The position numbers and the translations under genes were made by a program. Positions 8,605-17,675 of a DNA stretch of 64,000 nucleotides are shown piece after piece (position 1 is the stretch's first letter; each line of letters starts with the position of its first letter). Below the pieces are notes generated by a model. That model was not told the DNA's origin and searched no databases. It saw only the letters and a list, made by a program, of their open reading frames with translations. The stretch comes from Calditrichota bacterium (GTDB lineage: Bacteria > Electryoneota > RPQS01): positions 1,736,001-1,800,000 of the forward strand of contig JACJWA010000001.1 of NCBI GenBank assembly GCA_020637395.1, in the 5' to 3' direction.

Positions 8605-9564
8605 CTATGGCTCGGTAACAAGAACCGCTGGGCAATCGTACTTGGCTTTTATTTTGTCGCCGACGGCACGTCCGCTCTCTTTGGTCGAATAGGAGCCAAC
8701 ACGCACTTGCAACAAGTTATCGCGGGGTACCAACACCACCTTGTAGCCGTCGGCGCGCAGCCGTGCGGCGAACTTGTGCGCATTGTCGTGATTTCCGAAG
8801 GCACCGACTTGAATGAACCATTCTCCGGAGTCATCAGGCTCAACGTCATGCGGACGCTCAGGTTCCTTCTTCTGCATCACGCGCGGCGCCGGGGGTTTGG
8901 TCTGCTTCTCAATTTCAGCCGCAGGCTCATCGCGCGGCTTGATCAGTTTCTGTTCCTCGGTCAGAGCTGCGGCCTTGATCACTGTGTCGGATTCGGACTT
9001 TTCCGGAACCGGCTGACTGTAGTCCAAGGTGAAACTCTTATCTTCAACAGGCGAGGTGTCAAGTTCGGTTTCGGGCTTGGGCTCTGACTCGACTTTCGAT
9101 TCGGTCGGCGGCGCAAGTGCCTCTTTGACTTCGGGCTGGACACTCTGCGTGACAGGTTCCTGGCCCTTGGTCGTTGAAGCAATCAGCGGGCGCTCCACTT
9201 CGTAGGGAGTAGCCGATTCGTCCGACCACTGTCCCGGTTCAGCCGAAGGAGTGGACTCCAACACCAGCGCCGAGATGTCAATGCCCATGCTGGCCGCCTG
9301 CAACAGGCGCTCTTGCGCAAACACATCACAATCCGACCCAGGAAAACGCGCCGATATCTCGCGATACAGAAAACACGCCTCAATCGCATTCGGCTCGCGC
9401 AATGCGTCGAGCAGCAGATGATAGCGCTCGGGCGCATCGGTTTCAGAAATGATCCGCTGCGCTTCCACCATCCGTCCTTCGCGCAGCAAATCCACGGGAG
9501 ACTTCTTGACCGCCTGCGCAAAACAGGCAGTAGAAATCAGCACAATGGTCAGCAGCTTATACAT
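8605..9564 (-). CDS. Exported SPOR-domain protein
   Basis: About 319 residues. The N-terminus from ATG 9564 (MYKLLTIVLISTACFAQA) is a typical signal peptide, and this Met overlaps the lapB stop by 8 bases, so it is chosen over a start inside lapB. A short helical region resembling a tetratricopeptide unit (about 25-90) is followed by a long low-complexity Glu/Pro/Ser/Lys linker. The last 70 residues form a SPOR domain (EWFIQVGAFGNHDNAHKFAA ... LLQVRVGSYSTKESGRAV), which in studied proteins binds glycan strands stripped of stem peptides at the division site. It is probably a periplasmic cell-envelope protein. The division role is inferred from the domain alone. Confidence 0.82.
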   Translation of the reverse strand: MYKLLTIVLISTACFAQAVKKSPVDLLREGRMVEAQRIISETDAPERYHLLLDALREPNAIEACFLYREISARFPGSDCDVFAQERLLQAASMGIDISALVLESTPSAEPGQWSDESATPYEVERPLIASTTKGQEPVTQSVQPEVKEALAPPTESKVESEPKPETELDTSPVEDKSFTLDYSQPVPEKSESDTVIKAAALTEEQKLIKPRDEPAAEIEKQTKPPAPRVMQKKEPERPHDVEPDDSGEWFIQVGAFGNHDNAHKFAARLRADGYKVVLVPRDNLLQVRVGSYSTKESGRAVGDKIKAKYDCPAVLVTEP

Positions 9565-10699
9565 TGAACGAATCCACCTTATGACACTGAGGACACAGCC
9601 AGAGTGGGTCGCGCGACACATGTCCGCAATTGGAGCAGGAATATTCGTAATTTTCCTTCATCACACGGGACAGCACGTCGCGTGACATGCTCAAAACACC
9701 ATCCACATCATGCACATCATGAAACAGACGGATCAACCGACGGCGCAGCCAAAGACTGTCCGGATTACTCTCCAATCCGTCGCGCAAAACGGTGATCGCG
9801 CCGCCCGCGTCGCCTTTCTTCCTCAGGAAGCGCGAGAGTGCCGCATAGGCGTGCACATTCTGCGGGTAGCTCTGAATGACTCCGCGATAAATCTGTTCGA
9901 TCTCCGAAAATCGTCCCAAATCGAACAACTGTGACTCCAGCCGCTCAAAAGCCACATAGCTCTGTGCGGGGTTGACGTCAATCAGTCGCCGCCATATCTT
10001 GACTGCATCCTCGGTGCGATTTTCCCGCACATAAGAATCTCCCCAGTACAGATAGGACGCGGACAGCGCCGTGTCATGTTTGATCGCCTGACGAAACTGA
10101 ATCCGTCCGTCGCGCTCCTTGCCCGCTGCACACAGCCGCTGACCTTCGAGGGTCTTGAAAATCGCTAACCGACGACCCGTTGTGGACGGACTCAGACCGT
10201 TCAGCTTCTCTGCGGTTTCATAAGCCTGCTGCCATTGTCCCTGACCTGCCAGCAGTTCGCTCTTCTGCTGAAGTGCCCACAGCTCCTTCTTGGAAATTCC
10301 GAGCATTTGATTCACGCATTCCAGGGCACGCGCTGAATCGCCTGACCACAAGTAGTCCTCGGTCAATGCGCGATAGACATCGAGCTTCTGACGGTCCGAG
10401 AGATCGCCGCGCAAAGTCAGAGCGCGATGTATCTTGATCGCACGCGGCATGTCGCCGGACTTCGCGTAAATCTCTCCCAGCCTTAAGTACGCATCCATGT
10501 TGTCCGTGTCCGCCGTGACCGTCTCGCGATACTTTTGGATCGCGCGCGCAGTGTCGCCGTCGAGCTGTGCCCGCAGCGCTTCGGCGTACGGCGTCACGGG
10601 TGACACGTTTCTGCGAACCTTGCGGTCACGAAAATAAGCCGCTGCTCCGATGCCGCCGCCGACCAAAATGAGCAGAAATAGAAATTCAAAGAAACTCAT
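9557..10699 (-). CDS. lapB: LapB/YciM-like TPR protein with C-terminal rubredoxin-like zinc motif
   Basis: A 380-residue protein with one N-terminal membrane anchor (FLFLLILVGGGIGAAAYF), a series of tetratricopeptide repeats from about residue 38 to 345, and a terminal metal-binding knuckle with paired C-x2-C motifs (CSNCGHVSRDPLWLCPQC). This is the full LapB architecture. In E. coli, LapB adapts LpxC to FtsH proteolysis and so limits lipopolysaccharide synthesis. It follows lapA with a four-base ATGA overlap, as in Proteobacteria, which supports the assignment. The presence of lapAB suggests an LPS-bearing outer membrane; lpxC and ftsH are not in the window. Confidence 0.88.
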   Translation of the reverse strand: MSFFEFLFLLILVGGGIGAAAYFRDRKVRRNVSPVTPYAEALRAQLDGDTARAIQKYRETVTADTDNMDAYLRLGEIYAKSGDMPRAIKIHRALTLRGDLSDRQKLDVYRALTEDYLWSGDSARALECVNQMLGISKKELWALQQKSELLAGQGQWQQAYETAEKLNGLSPSTTGRRLAIFKTLEGQRLCAAGKERDGRIQFRQAIKHDTALSASYLYWGDSYVRENRTEDAVKIWRRLIDVNPAQSYVAFERLESQLFDLGRFSEIEQIYRGVIQSYPQNVHAYAALSRFLRKKGDAGGAITVLRDGLESNPDSLWLRRRLIRLFHDVHDVDGVLSMSRDVLSRVMKENYEYSCSNCGHVSRDPLWLCPQCHKVDSFNV

Positions 10700-11016
10700 G
10701 ACGGACTCACTTCCGAACCGGACGACTCCTCTTCGAGCGCGAAATTCCGAAGACGCTCCAGCTCATTTTGCAGCGCCTGATTGCGGCGCTTCTGCGAGGC
10801 TATCTCGCTGCGCAGGCGAATTTGATTGATGATGGCGACGACAAGACTCGCCGCGTATCCCACCAGAGCCGCGAGAAAGAGCATGAAGGAAAGCGGCAAT
10901 TCCGGCGATTTCCAGCCAATCAGCTCGACATGCACCTTTGGCTCGGAATTCTGCGATAAGAATCCGACCAGAAAGAACACTACAATCAGTATGATCAGCC
11001 AGCGAAAAATCCACAT
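10696..11016 (-). CDS. lapA: LapA-domain (DUF1049) inner-membrane protein
   Basis: A 106-residue protein with two hydrophobic segments (about 5-22 and 42-63) separated by SQNSEPKVHVELIGWKSPELPLS, the pattern of the LapA/DUF1049 family, followed by a cytoplasmic coiled coil (SEIASQKRRNQALQNELERL). LapA partners LapB in lipopolysaccharide assembly or LpxC control in E. coli. It is encoded immediately upstream of lapB with overlapping start and stop codons. Confidence 0.85.
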   Translation of the reverse strand: MWIFRWLIILIVVFFLVGFLSQNSEPKVHVELIGWKSPELPLSFMLFLAALVGYAASLVVAIINQIRLRSEIASQKRRNQALQNELERLRNFALEEESSGSEVSPS

Positions 11017-11040
11017 GGGACTGTCTCCATTGGTTGCGCG

Positions 11041-12432
11041 CTAATTCTCCCGCGCGCCGTGGAATGTAAAACCTGTCAAGGACTCAAGACGCACGGGCAC
11101 AAGTTCGCCCACGGATTCTCCGTTCTTCGGCAGAACCACCGGACGAAAATCCGGCGTTCGACCTGCCCACATTGCGCCGTCCTTGGGGGCGAGTCCTTCT
11201 ATCAACACCGAGGTCTGTCTGCCCAACTGTGCTTCGTTGCGCTCACGAGCAATCTTTTGTTGGAGCGAAATCAGGCGCTCCAGACGCGCGACTTTCACGT
11301 CTTCCGGAACATCGTCTTTCATTCTCTGTGCGGCTTTGGTCAAGGGCCGCTCGGAATACTTGAACATGAACGCCGTGTCGTAGCGAACCTGCTCCATCAG
11401 CGTAAATGTCTCTTCAAACTCGTCTTCAGTCTCCGTTGGAAATCCGACGATCACATCGGTGGACAAGGCGATGCCTGGAACCAGTTCGCGCGCCAGGGCA
11501 ATGATCTCGAGATAGCGCTCCCGCGTGTACGGACGATTCATTTCGCGCAAGACCCGATTGCTGCCTGCTTGCACGGGAAGATGCAGGTACGGACAAATCT
11601 TCTCATGCTCTCCCATCGTCCGCAGCAATTTCTCCGAAATGTCCGTCGGATGCGAGGTCATGAAGCGCACACGCGACACAGCGGGAAGCTCTGCGACGGC
11701 CAACAGGCAGTCCGCGAAATCTTTGTCATCCCAGCGATAGGAATCCACGTTTTGCCCCAAAAGCATCACGTCGCGAACGCCCTGTTCCGTCAAGTGCGTC
11801 ACTTCGCGAAGAATGCTGGGCAGCGGACGGCTGCGCTCACGACCCCGTGTGCGCGGCACGACGCAAAAACTGCAAAACTTGTCACAGCCGCGAATGATCG
11901 TCACAAACGCCGTCACTCCGCCGTGGTGACGCGGAAGCACATCGTCGTAGAGCTCCTCACGCATCAGAGTTGTTTCGAGCAGCCCCGGCGCTCCCGGTGC
12001 GGAAATGAATCGCTCTTCAAGCAGGAGCGGAAGGCGGCGGTATGAATCCGGCCCCACCACCATGTCCACGTAGGCATGCGATTCCAGAATCTCGCGCCGC
12101 TTCGCCTGTGCTACGCACCCCAATATCCCAATCACCATCGCGGGATTGCGCTTCTTCAAAGAAGACAGATTGGCCAACTGACCGAGTGCGCGCACTTCCG
12201 CGGTTTCACGAATCATGCACGTGTTCACCAGCACGACATCGGCTTCGTCTGCCGTGCCGCAAAACCGGTATCCCGCTTCGCCCAGCATGCTCTCAATCGT
12301 CTGCGAGTCCGACACATTCATCTGACAGCCGTAGGTCTGGATGAACACACGCGGGCCGTTGCCGTTCGCGCAGGCAACAGGTTCGCGCGCGGGTTCGCGC
12401 AGGTTGGACGTAAGTGTAATCAGTTCGTGCAC
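11041..12432 (-). CDS. miaB: tRNA-2-methylthio-N6-dimethylallyladenosine synthase MiaB
   Basis: Radical-SAM methylthiotransferase that modifies i6A37 in tRNAs reading UNN codons. The N-terminal UPF0004 domain has its three cysteines in TYGCQMNVSDSQ, VNTCMIRETAEVRALGQ and GILGCVAQ. The radical-SAM cluster is CDKFCSFCVVPRTRGRERSR. A C-terminal TRAM domain (VLIEGLAPKDGAMWAGRTPDFRPVV) binds RNA. The length of 463 is normal, with an N-terminal extension of about 25 residues. It lies two bases from sfsA's stop, in the same transcriptional direction. The QMN and VNTC forms fit MiaB better than MtaB or RimO. Confidence 0.95.
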   Translation of the reverse strand: MHELITLTSNLREPAREPVACANGNGPRVFIQTYGCQMNVSDSQTIESMLGEAGYRFCGTADEADVVLVNTCMIRETAEVRALGQLANLSSLKKRNPAMVIGILGCVAQAKRREILESHAYVDMVVGPDSYRRLPLLLEERFISAPGAPGLLETTLMREELYDDVLPRHHGGVTAFVTIIRGCDKFCSFCVVPRTRGRERSRPLPSILREVTHLTEQGVRDVMLLGQNVDSYRWDDKDFADCLLAVAELPAVSRVRFMTSHPTDISEKLLRTMGEHEKICPYLHLPVQAGSNRVLREMNRPYTRERYLEIIALARELVPGIALSTDVIVGFPTETEDEFEETFTLMEQVRYDTAFMFKYSERPLTKAAQRMKDDVPEDVKVARLERLISLQQKIARERNEAQLGRQTSVLIEGLAPKDGAMWAGRTPDFRPVVLPKNGESVGELVPVRLESLTGFTFHGAREN

Positions 12433-12434
12433 GG

Positions 12435-13124
12435 TCAGAGCTCTACGGGCAAACTTTCGGTCAACTTGATTTCTTGTTCTGTGACATCGGCTTTCATGGC
12501 AATCAGCTTCACACCCGCCTGAAAGGCGTCGCGAAGCGTCGTGCCGTACACCGGATCTATGCCATCCGCTGGAGAAAAGGACGTTGCGAGATGATGCTGC
12601 ACCACGTAAACCATGCAGGCTTCGCGGCCCTCTTGCACAAACTCCATCAGCTCGTGGAGATGCCGGGTTCCGCGCTCGGTGACGCTGTCGGGAAACAAGG
12701 CCACGCCATTTTCGACGAGCGTCACGTTCTTCACTTCCAATAAGGCGTCTTCGTCGCCCAGCATAAAATCAATTCGCGATCCGCTGGGCAGCTTGAACTC
12801 ACGTCGAAAGGTGTCGTACTGCTCGAGCCCGGGCAGCGCTTTCTGTTCGAGTGCTTCGGCTACAATCTGATTCGGCATATGCGTGTTGATCCCGACCCAC
12901 TTGCCTGCGATCTCCACAAGTTCCCATGTGTAGGGAATCTTGCGCGTCGGGGCATCGGATTGGCTGATCAGCACCCGCGCACCGACGATGCAGACGCCTT
13001 TCATGCTGCCCGTATTCGGAGTGACCGCTGTAATCTCGCGGCCATCTTCCAAAAGCACGTCGGCAAAAAATCTCTTGTAGCGGCGCAGCAGTGTCCCGCG
13101 CAGCAGCGGCTCGGGAAGCTTCAC
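12435..13124 (-). CDS. sfsA: SfsA-family protein (sugar fermentation stimulation homologue)
   Basis: A 229-residue protein with the family blocks NTGSMKG, IPYTWELVEI, RIDFMLGD, LLEVKNVTLVENGVALFPD and TERGTRHLHEL. SfsA contains an OB fold and a PD-(D/E)xK nuclease-like fold; the acidic/basic set D-x(n)-EVK is present, so DNA binding or nuclease activity is possible but not shown here. The name comes from maltose utilisation in E. coli and should not be taken as the function. It starts at GTG. The residues before NTGSM are VTP where many homologues have HCP. Confidence 0.9.
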   Translation of the reverse strand: MKLPEPLLRGTLLRRYKRFFADVLLEDGREITAVTPNTGSMKGVCIVGARVLISQSDAPTRKIPYTWELVEIAGKWVGINTHMPNQIVAEALEQKALPGLEQYDTFRREFKLPSGSRIDFMLGDEDALLEVKNVTLVENGVALFPDSVTERGTRHLHELMEFVQEGREACMVYVVQHHLATSFSPADGIDPVYGTTLRDAFQAGVKLIAMKADVTEQEIKLTESLPVEL

Positions 13125-13128
13125 GCGC

Positions 13129-14502
13129 TCAGTTTCCGGACGAGTCAGGTGACCCTGCTTGAGCCTTCACTACGTTCAGCAAGTGAGCGGCAAGGTCGCT
13201 CTGAGCAAGTGTCACTTGCTCTTGCGTGCGCAGGTTCTTCAGAGAGACTTCGCCGCGCTCGCGCTCATCCGGGCCGGCAATCACGACAAACGGAATCTGC
13301 TGCTGGTCCGCATAGGAAAACTGCTTCTTCATGCGGTCGTTGTCATACCAAATTTCCGCTCGAAGTCCTGCCCGCCGAAGTTCCGCCGCCAGTTCCAGAG
13401 ACTTGCCGACTCCCGCGTCATCAAAGCGCGCAACCAACACCTGAGTTTCCGACGGTTCGCTCTTGAAGCGCTCAAGCTGCGTCAATGCGGTTTGAATTCT
13501 GTCCAAACCAATCGTGGTTCCGGTCGCGGGGACATTCTGTTTCGAAAACGTGGCCACCAGTCCGTCGTAGCGTCCGCCGCCGGTCAAAGAGCCAAGATGC
13601 GGAAGCTCTTCCGAAACCGTCTCAAAGATCGGTCCGGTATAGTAATCCAATCCACGCGCCAGAGTAGCATCAAAAGACAGTTTTCCCTGGGGCACTCCTA
13701 AGTCGCGCGCCGCGTGATACACAGTTTCGATCTCGTTCAGACCGACTTCCGCCGCACCGTTACCAGCGACGAGCTTGCGCGCACCTGCAAAGTCCGGCTC
13801 CGTTCCGCCCGAGGCCATGAGTTCGGTCACGCGGGCGCGCGCATCCTTCGCTGGAATGTTGTTCTTCCCGAATTCCTGCTCGACTCCATCCCAGCCAATC
13901 TTATCCAGCTTGTCCAGACAGCGGCAGAAATCAAAGAAGTGCGTCTCATTGCCTGTGACAAGTTCCGACAATCCCGCCAGAAACTTGCGCGAGGAAAGTC
14001 GGATTCGATACTTCTCAAACTTCAACGCCGTCAATACCTCGCTCGTCAGCGCGACAATCTCTGCATCCGCCAACGGAGAGTCCGTTCCCAGAATATCCGC
14101 GTCGCACTGCACAAACTCGCGATAGCGCCCTTGACGGGGCTGCGGACGGTCCGCGCGCCACACCGGTTGAATCTGATAGCGCTTAAACGGCCTGGGAAGT
14201 TCGGCATATTGAGCCACCACGCGCGCCAGCGGCACGGTCAGATCGTAGCGCAATGCAATCGCGCTCTCCGCACTGTCTTCGGCATCGCCCCGCGCGCGCC
14301 GAATCTCGTAGATCAGCTTGTCATTTTCTTCGGACTTCCCGGTCAGGATCTCAAGGTACTCAATCGCCGGAGTTTCCAACGGCTGAAAACCGTAGCGGCG
14401 GTAGGCCTCTTCGATGATGGAGACAATACGCCGACGGGGAATCAGCTCAGACGGGAGGAAGTCCCGGGTCCCGCGAAATGTGCGAGGCTCAATGCGGCTC
14501 AA
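13129..14502 (-). CDS. hisS: Histidyl-tRNA synthetase
   Basis: Class II synthetase charging tRNA-His. The 457 residues show motif 1 around RGTRDFLPSE, motif 2 RADRPQPRQGRYREFVQCDADILG, the HisA-type block TLARGLDYYTG, motif 3 GGGRYDGLV and an anticodon-binding domain at the C-terminus. The start is TTG at 14502; no in-frame ATG precedes the conserved FRGTRDFLP. It is the first gene after a terminator, so it probably has its own promoter, and it leads into sfsA and miaB. Confidence 0.97.
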   Translation of the reverse strand: MSRIEPRTFRGTRDFLPSELIPRRRIVSIIEEAYRRYGFQPLETPAIEYLEILTGKSEENDKLIYEIRRARGDAEDSAESAIALRYDLTVPLARVVAQYAELPRPFKRYQIQPVWRADRPQPRQGRYREFVQCDADILGTDSPLADAEIVALTSEVLTALKFEKYRIRLSSRKFLAGLSELVTGNETHFFDFCRCLDKLDKIGWDGVEQEFGKNNIPAKDARARVTELMASGGTEPDFAGARKLVAGNGAAEVGLNEIETVYHAARDLGVPQGKLSFDATLARGLDYYTGPIFETVSEELPHLGSLTGGGRYDGLVATFSKQNVPATGTTIGLDRIQTALTQLERFKSEPSETQVLVARFDDAGVGKSLELAAELRRAGLRAEIWYDNDRMKKQFSYADQQQIPFVVIAGPDERERGEVSLKNLRTQEQVTLAQSDLAAHLLNVVKAQAGSPDSSGN

Positions 14503-14523
14503 AATGTAAGACTATGTAATTTA

Positions 14524-14551
14524 GAAACAAAAAGCCCCAAATCGCGGGGCT
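14524..14551 (-). terminator. Rho-independent terminator downstream of the sigma-54-type pseudogene
   Basis: Read on the minus strand, AGCCCC, a seven-base loop, GGGGCT, then TTTTTGTTT: a 6-bp stem with a T tract. It separates the ade/regulator transcript from hisS. Confidence 0.75.
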
Positions 14552-14583
14552 GGACGTCTAGCGTGGAGTCGAATCAAGTGACT

Positions 14584-15943
14584 TCAGCCCAGCTTACCTA
14601 TCTCCATAATATCCGAGTTTTGATCCGAAAAATCAAGGGTATAGGTCTGAGAAAGCCGGTACCGGCGGGCCTGTTTGTCGCCCGCGCTTTCCAAGATTCC
14701 GGCTTCCGAAAGCGCGGGGAACTTGGTTCGTGCGGATGAAGCCGAGATCCCCAGCTTCTCCGCTATCGAAGGAGTTGAAGACCACTCCCCGCCTTCCGCC
14801 CCGAGAGCTTGGACCAGAGCCGATTCCTGCACACCCAGGCTCTGCGCGACTGCTTCCTGCAATTCCTCGTGCCTCACAGTGTGGACGCGAGCCGCCGCTG
14901 GAGTTTCTTTGAGCAATACTGGAAAATCCTGCGCTTCAAGGCTTTCTTTCGAAGTGCGAATGAAGGCGTGTTCAAGAACTTGTCTGAGTTGCCGAATATT
15001 CCCCGGCCAAGGAAAAGCCCGAACCAGGTGTTCGGCCTCGGGCGACAGTTTGCGCGCGTGAGCCCGGACATATTCAATACGCAGGACATTCAAGATGTGT
15101 CCCGCAATTAGCAGCACGTCGTCTTCACGTTCTCGCAGCGGCGGAAGCTTAAGCTCCGCCACGACGAGCCTGTAATACAAATCCTCGCGAAACGCTCCTT
15201 CAGCCACAAGCTTTTCAAGATTGCGATGCGTCGCGCAAATCACACGGACATTGACCCGCTGCGGAGTTACCTTGCCGACTTTCTGAATCTCACCGTGGTC
15301 AAGCATTCAGAGCAGCGCCACCTGCGCGACCATCGGAAGATCCGCTACCTCATCGAGAAACAGAGTTCCGCCGTCCGCCGCCTGCACCTTGCCCTGCCGC
15401 CCGCGTGGATCCGCGCCGGTGAAGGAATGCTGCTCGTGCCCAAAGAGTTCGGACTGCGCCAGTTGCGGAGAGAGCGCCCCACAGTTGCACGCGACAAACG
15501 GCTTGCGGCTGCGATGCGAATTCTGAAAGATCAACTGCGCGATCAGATCTTTTCCCGTGCCCGTTTCTCCGGTGATCAAGACTCGCGCGTTGGTCTCCGC
15601 AATGAGCAGCGCATTGCGAATCACCTCATGCAGCGCACGCGATCTCCCGATCAGACCGACTCGCTGCGCCGCGTGCTCAACCAACACATTGGGCGAGTCG
15701 GGAAGGTCGCGATAGTCTTCCAGTCCGGGAAGTCCTGCGGGAAAGACCTTGCCCAAGAGATTTCTTTCGGAACCGCTGTCGGAGAGCTTCAGCTTGCCAT
15801 TCTTACCCGTCAAGGCGAGCATGGCGTCCACTTCGCGCTCGATTCCCGTCAGCCGCTTCGGGCAAGACCTCAGACTTACGGGCCTGATGAGCCGCGATCC
15901 GCACCAACCGATTCCGGATCTCCTGTTTCAGTTCAACCGGCAT
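14584..15943 (-). pseudogene. Sigma-54-dependent-type transcriptional regulator, broken by a frameshift and a nonsense codon
   Basis: The start is ATG 15943 (SD GAGG six bases upstream, 11-base overlap with ade). The reading frame gives MPVELKQEIRN ... ARKSEVLP, then slips at a CCC run (15860-15862 on the opposite strand). Removing one C restores EVLPKRLTGIEREVDAM and continues into an AAA+ domain with Walker A GETGTGKD, Walker B GGTLFLDEVADL and the ELFGHE loop. At 15309-15307 an in-frame TGA stands where homologues have Arg (LL-R-x-LDHGEI). The rest (ATHRNL, LYYRL, LPPLRERE, FPWPGNIRQLRQVLEH) continues in the same frame, ending in a winged-helix-like region instead of a Fis-type helix-turn-helix. 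The repaired protein would be 452 residues. The GAFTGA loop reads HSFTGA. Two independent lesions argue for decay; assembly error is the alternative. Confidence 0.75.
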
Positions 15944-17660
15944 CTGCGACCTCAAGCGGAATGACCGCGAACTTTTCGACATCCACCAAGCCGTGATCCG
16001 TCAGTTTCAGGCTGGGAATTACGGGAAGCGCCAAGAACGAAAGCGCCATGAATGGAGAGGATAGCTTGCAACCCAAATCGTGAGCGGCAGCGTGAAGCTT
16101 CTCAAGCTTCGGAGTAATCTCAGCTGCGGATTGGTCGGACATCAGCCCGGCAACCGGCAACGCCAGAGACGCAAGTACGCGGCCATCGCGCACAACCACC
16201 CACCCGCCTTGCAGGTCCTGCAATGTTTTTGCGGCCAACAGCATGTCCTGATCGTTCATGCCCACGCAAGTCACATTGTGAGAATCATGACCCACTGTGG
16301 ACGCCAGCGCACCGCCAGTCAATCCGAAGCCGCGCACAAAGGCCTTGCCAATCCTTCCGCCCTTGCCGTGCCGCTCAACCACCACGAGCTTTGCAATGTC
16401 CTGTGCCGGATCGGCATGCAGTACTCCGTCTCGCACCGGAAGCGTCGCTTGCGAGCGTCCCGTCACGATTTGATCCGGTATCGCATCAATGATATTCACC
16501 TTTGCAGTCTTGGCTCTCACCTCAAGGCTTTCATTGCCAAGCTCAGGGAGCTTCACTGTATTCATGACGGTGCTTGTGTCCGCCGGCGGGATATCCTTCA
16601 AGAGCTTTCCTTCTCGGGCGACTTCCTGCCCACGATGAAACACCTGCAGCGCGCGAAAATCTTTCAAATCCTCAAGCACGACAAGATCCGCGAATCGTCC
16701 GGGCGTGATCGCTCCGGTTTCCTTCACTCCGAAAATTCGAGCGGTGTGCGTGCTGGCCATGGCCACAGCAAGCACCGGATCAAGTCCCAGTCCCACCGCC
16801 ATCTTCAACGTCGCGTTCAGATGTCCGTCAAGCAAAATCTCGTCGGCGTGACGGTCGTCCGACACAAACGCGAAGTGATGCGCGGTCTCAGGTTTGACCA
16901 GCGGAAGCAGAGCTTGCATGTTCTTGGCCGTAGAGCCTTCGCGAATGAACACGGCCATGCCGCGCCTGAGCTTCTCGCGCGCTTCCTCGAGCTGAGTGCT
17001 CTCGTGATCCGTTCCGATCCCCGCCGCGGCATAGGCATTCAGCCACTTGCCGCGCACTCCCGGAGCATGACCGTCCACAGGACGCCCCTCGCCAAGAGCT
17101 ACCTTGCGCAACACCTCTTCCATTCCCAGAATCACCCCGGGGAAATTCATCACTTCCGCGATGCCGAGCACGCGAGGATGCGACAGAAACGGAGCCATGT
17201 CTTCTGCCTTTAAGACCGCTCCCGCCGTCTCCATATGCGTTGCAGGTACGCACGAAGGGATCATCACCCACACCTGAAGCGGAAGCCCCTCCGAGCTCTC
17301 AAGCATGAATTGAATGCCGTTGGTTCCCAGAACATTGGCAATCTCGTGCGGATCGCAAAACACGCCGCCCGTCCCGCAGGGCACCACCGCGCGCGCAAAT
17401 TCCGGCGGAGTCAGAAGCGAGGATTCGATATGAATGTGGCCGTCGAGAAATGCGGGGGCGAGGTATCTTCCGCGCAAGTCCAGAGTTTCGCGCGCTTCAT
17501 AGTCTCCGATACCGGCAATGCGGCCCTCGAAAATTGCAACGCCCGCCTCTTCAATCTCGTAGGAAATCGTATTGATCAGGCGGGCGTTTCGAAGAAGCAA
17601 GTCAGCTGGGCGGTCGCCGCGCGCGGCTTCCAACAGGCGTTGAGTTGCGATTAGGTTCAA
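15933..17660 (-). CDS. ade: Adenine deaminase
   Basis: Deaminates adenine to hypoxanthine with release of ammonia (purine salvage). Amidohydrolase fold; metal ligands in DGHIHIESS, then FCDPHEIANVLG, DDRHADEI and a C-terminal AdeC-type domain (GLTGGALASTVGHDSHNVTCVGMN). The length of 575 is normal. It overlaps the start of the broken regulator downstream by 11 bases and follows the MCE gene by 15 bases, so it is likely in the same transcript as the PTS-linked genes. The purine role has no obvious link to those neighbours. Confidence 0.95.
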   Translation of the reverse strand: MNLIATQRLLEAARGDRPADLLLRNARLINTISYEIEEAGVAIFEGRIAGIGDYEARETLDLRGRYLAPAFLDGHIHIESSLLTPPEFARAVVPCGTGGVFCDPHEIANVLGTNGIQFMLESSEGLPLQVWVMIPSCVPATHMETAGAVLKAEDMAPFLSHPRVLGIAEVMNFPGVILGMEEVLRKVALGEGRPVDGHAPGVRGKWLNAYAAAGIGTDHESTQLEEAREKLRRGMAVFIREGSTAKNMQALLPLVKPETAHHFAFVSDDRHADEILLDGHLNATLKMAVGLGLDPVLAVAMASTHTARIFGVKETGAITPGRFADLVVLEDLKDFRALQVFHRGQEVAREGKLLKDIPPADTSTVMNTVKLPELGNESLEVRAKTAKVNIIDAIPDQIVTGRSQATLPVRDGVLHADPAQDIAKLVVVERHGKGGRIGKAFVRGFGLTGGALASTVGHDSHNVTCVGMNDQDMLLAAKTLQDLQGGWVVVRDGRVLASLALPVAGLMSDQSAAEITPKLEKLHAAAHDLGCKLSSPFMALSFLALPVIPSLKLTDHGLVDVEKFAVIPLEVADAG

Positions 17661-17675
17661 GCAGTTGCCTCGGGT

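Noticed and set aside
15307..15309. TGA in the sigma-54-type regulator as a selenocysteine codon
   Set aside because: Homologues have Arg here, no SECIS-like hairpin is evident directly downstream, and the same gene also has a frameshift; TGA is used as a stop elsewhere in the window.
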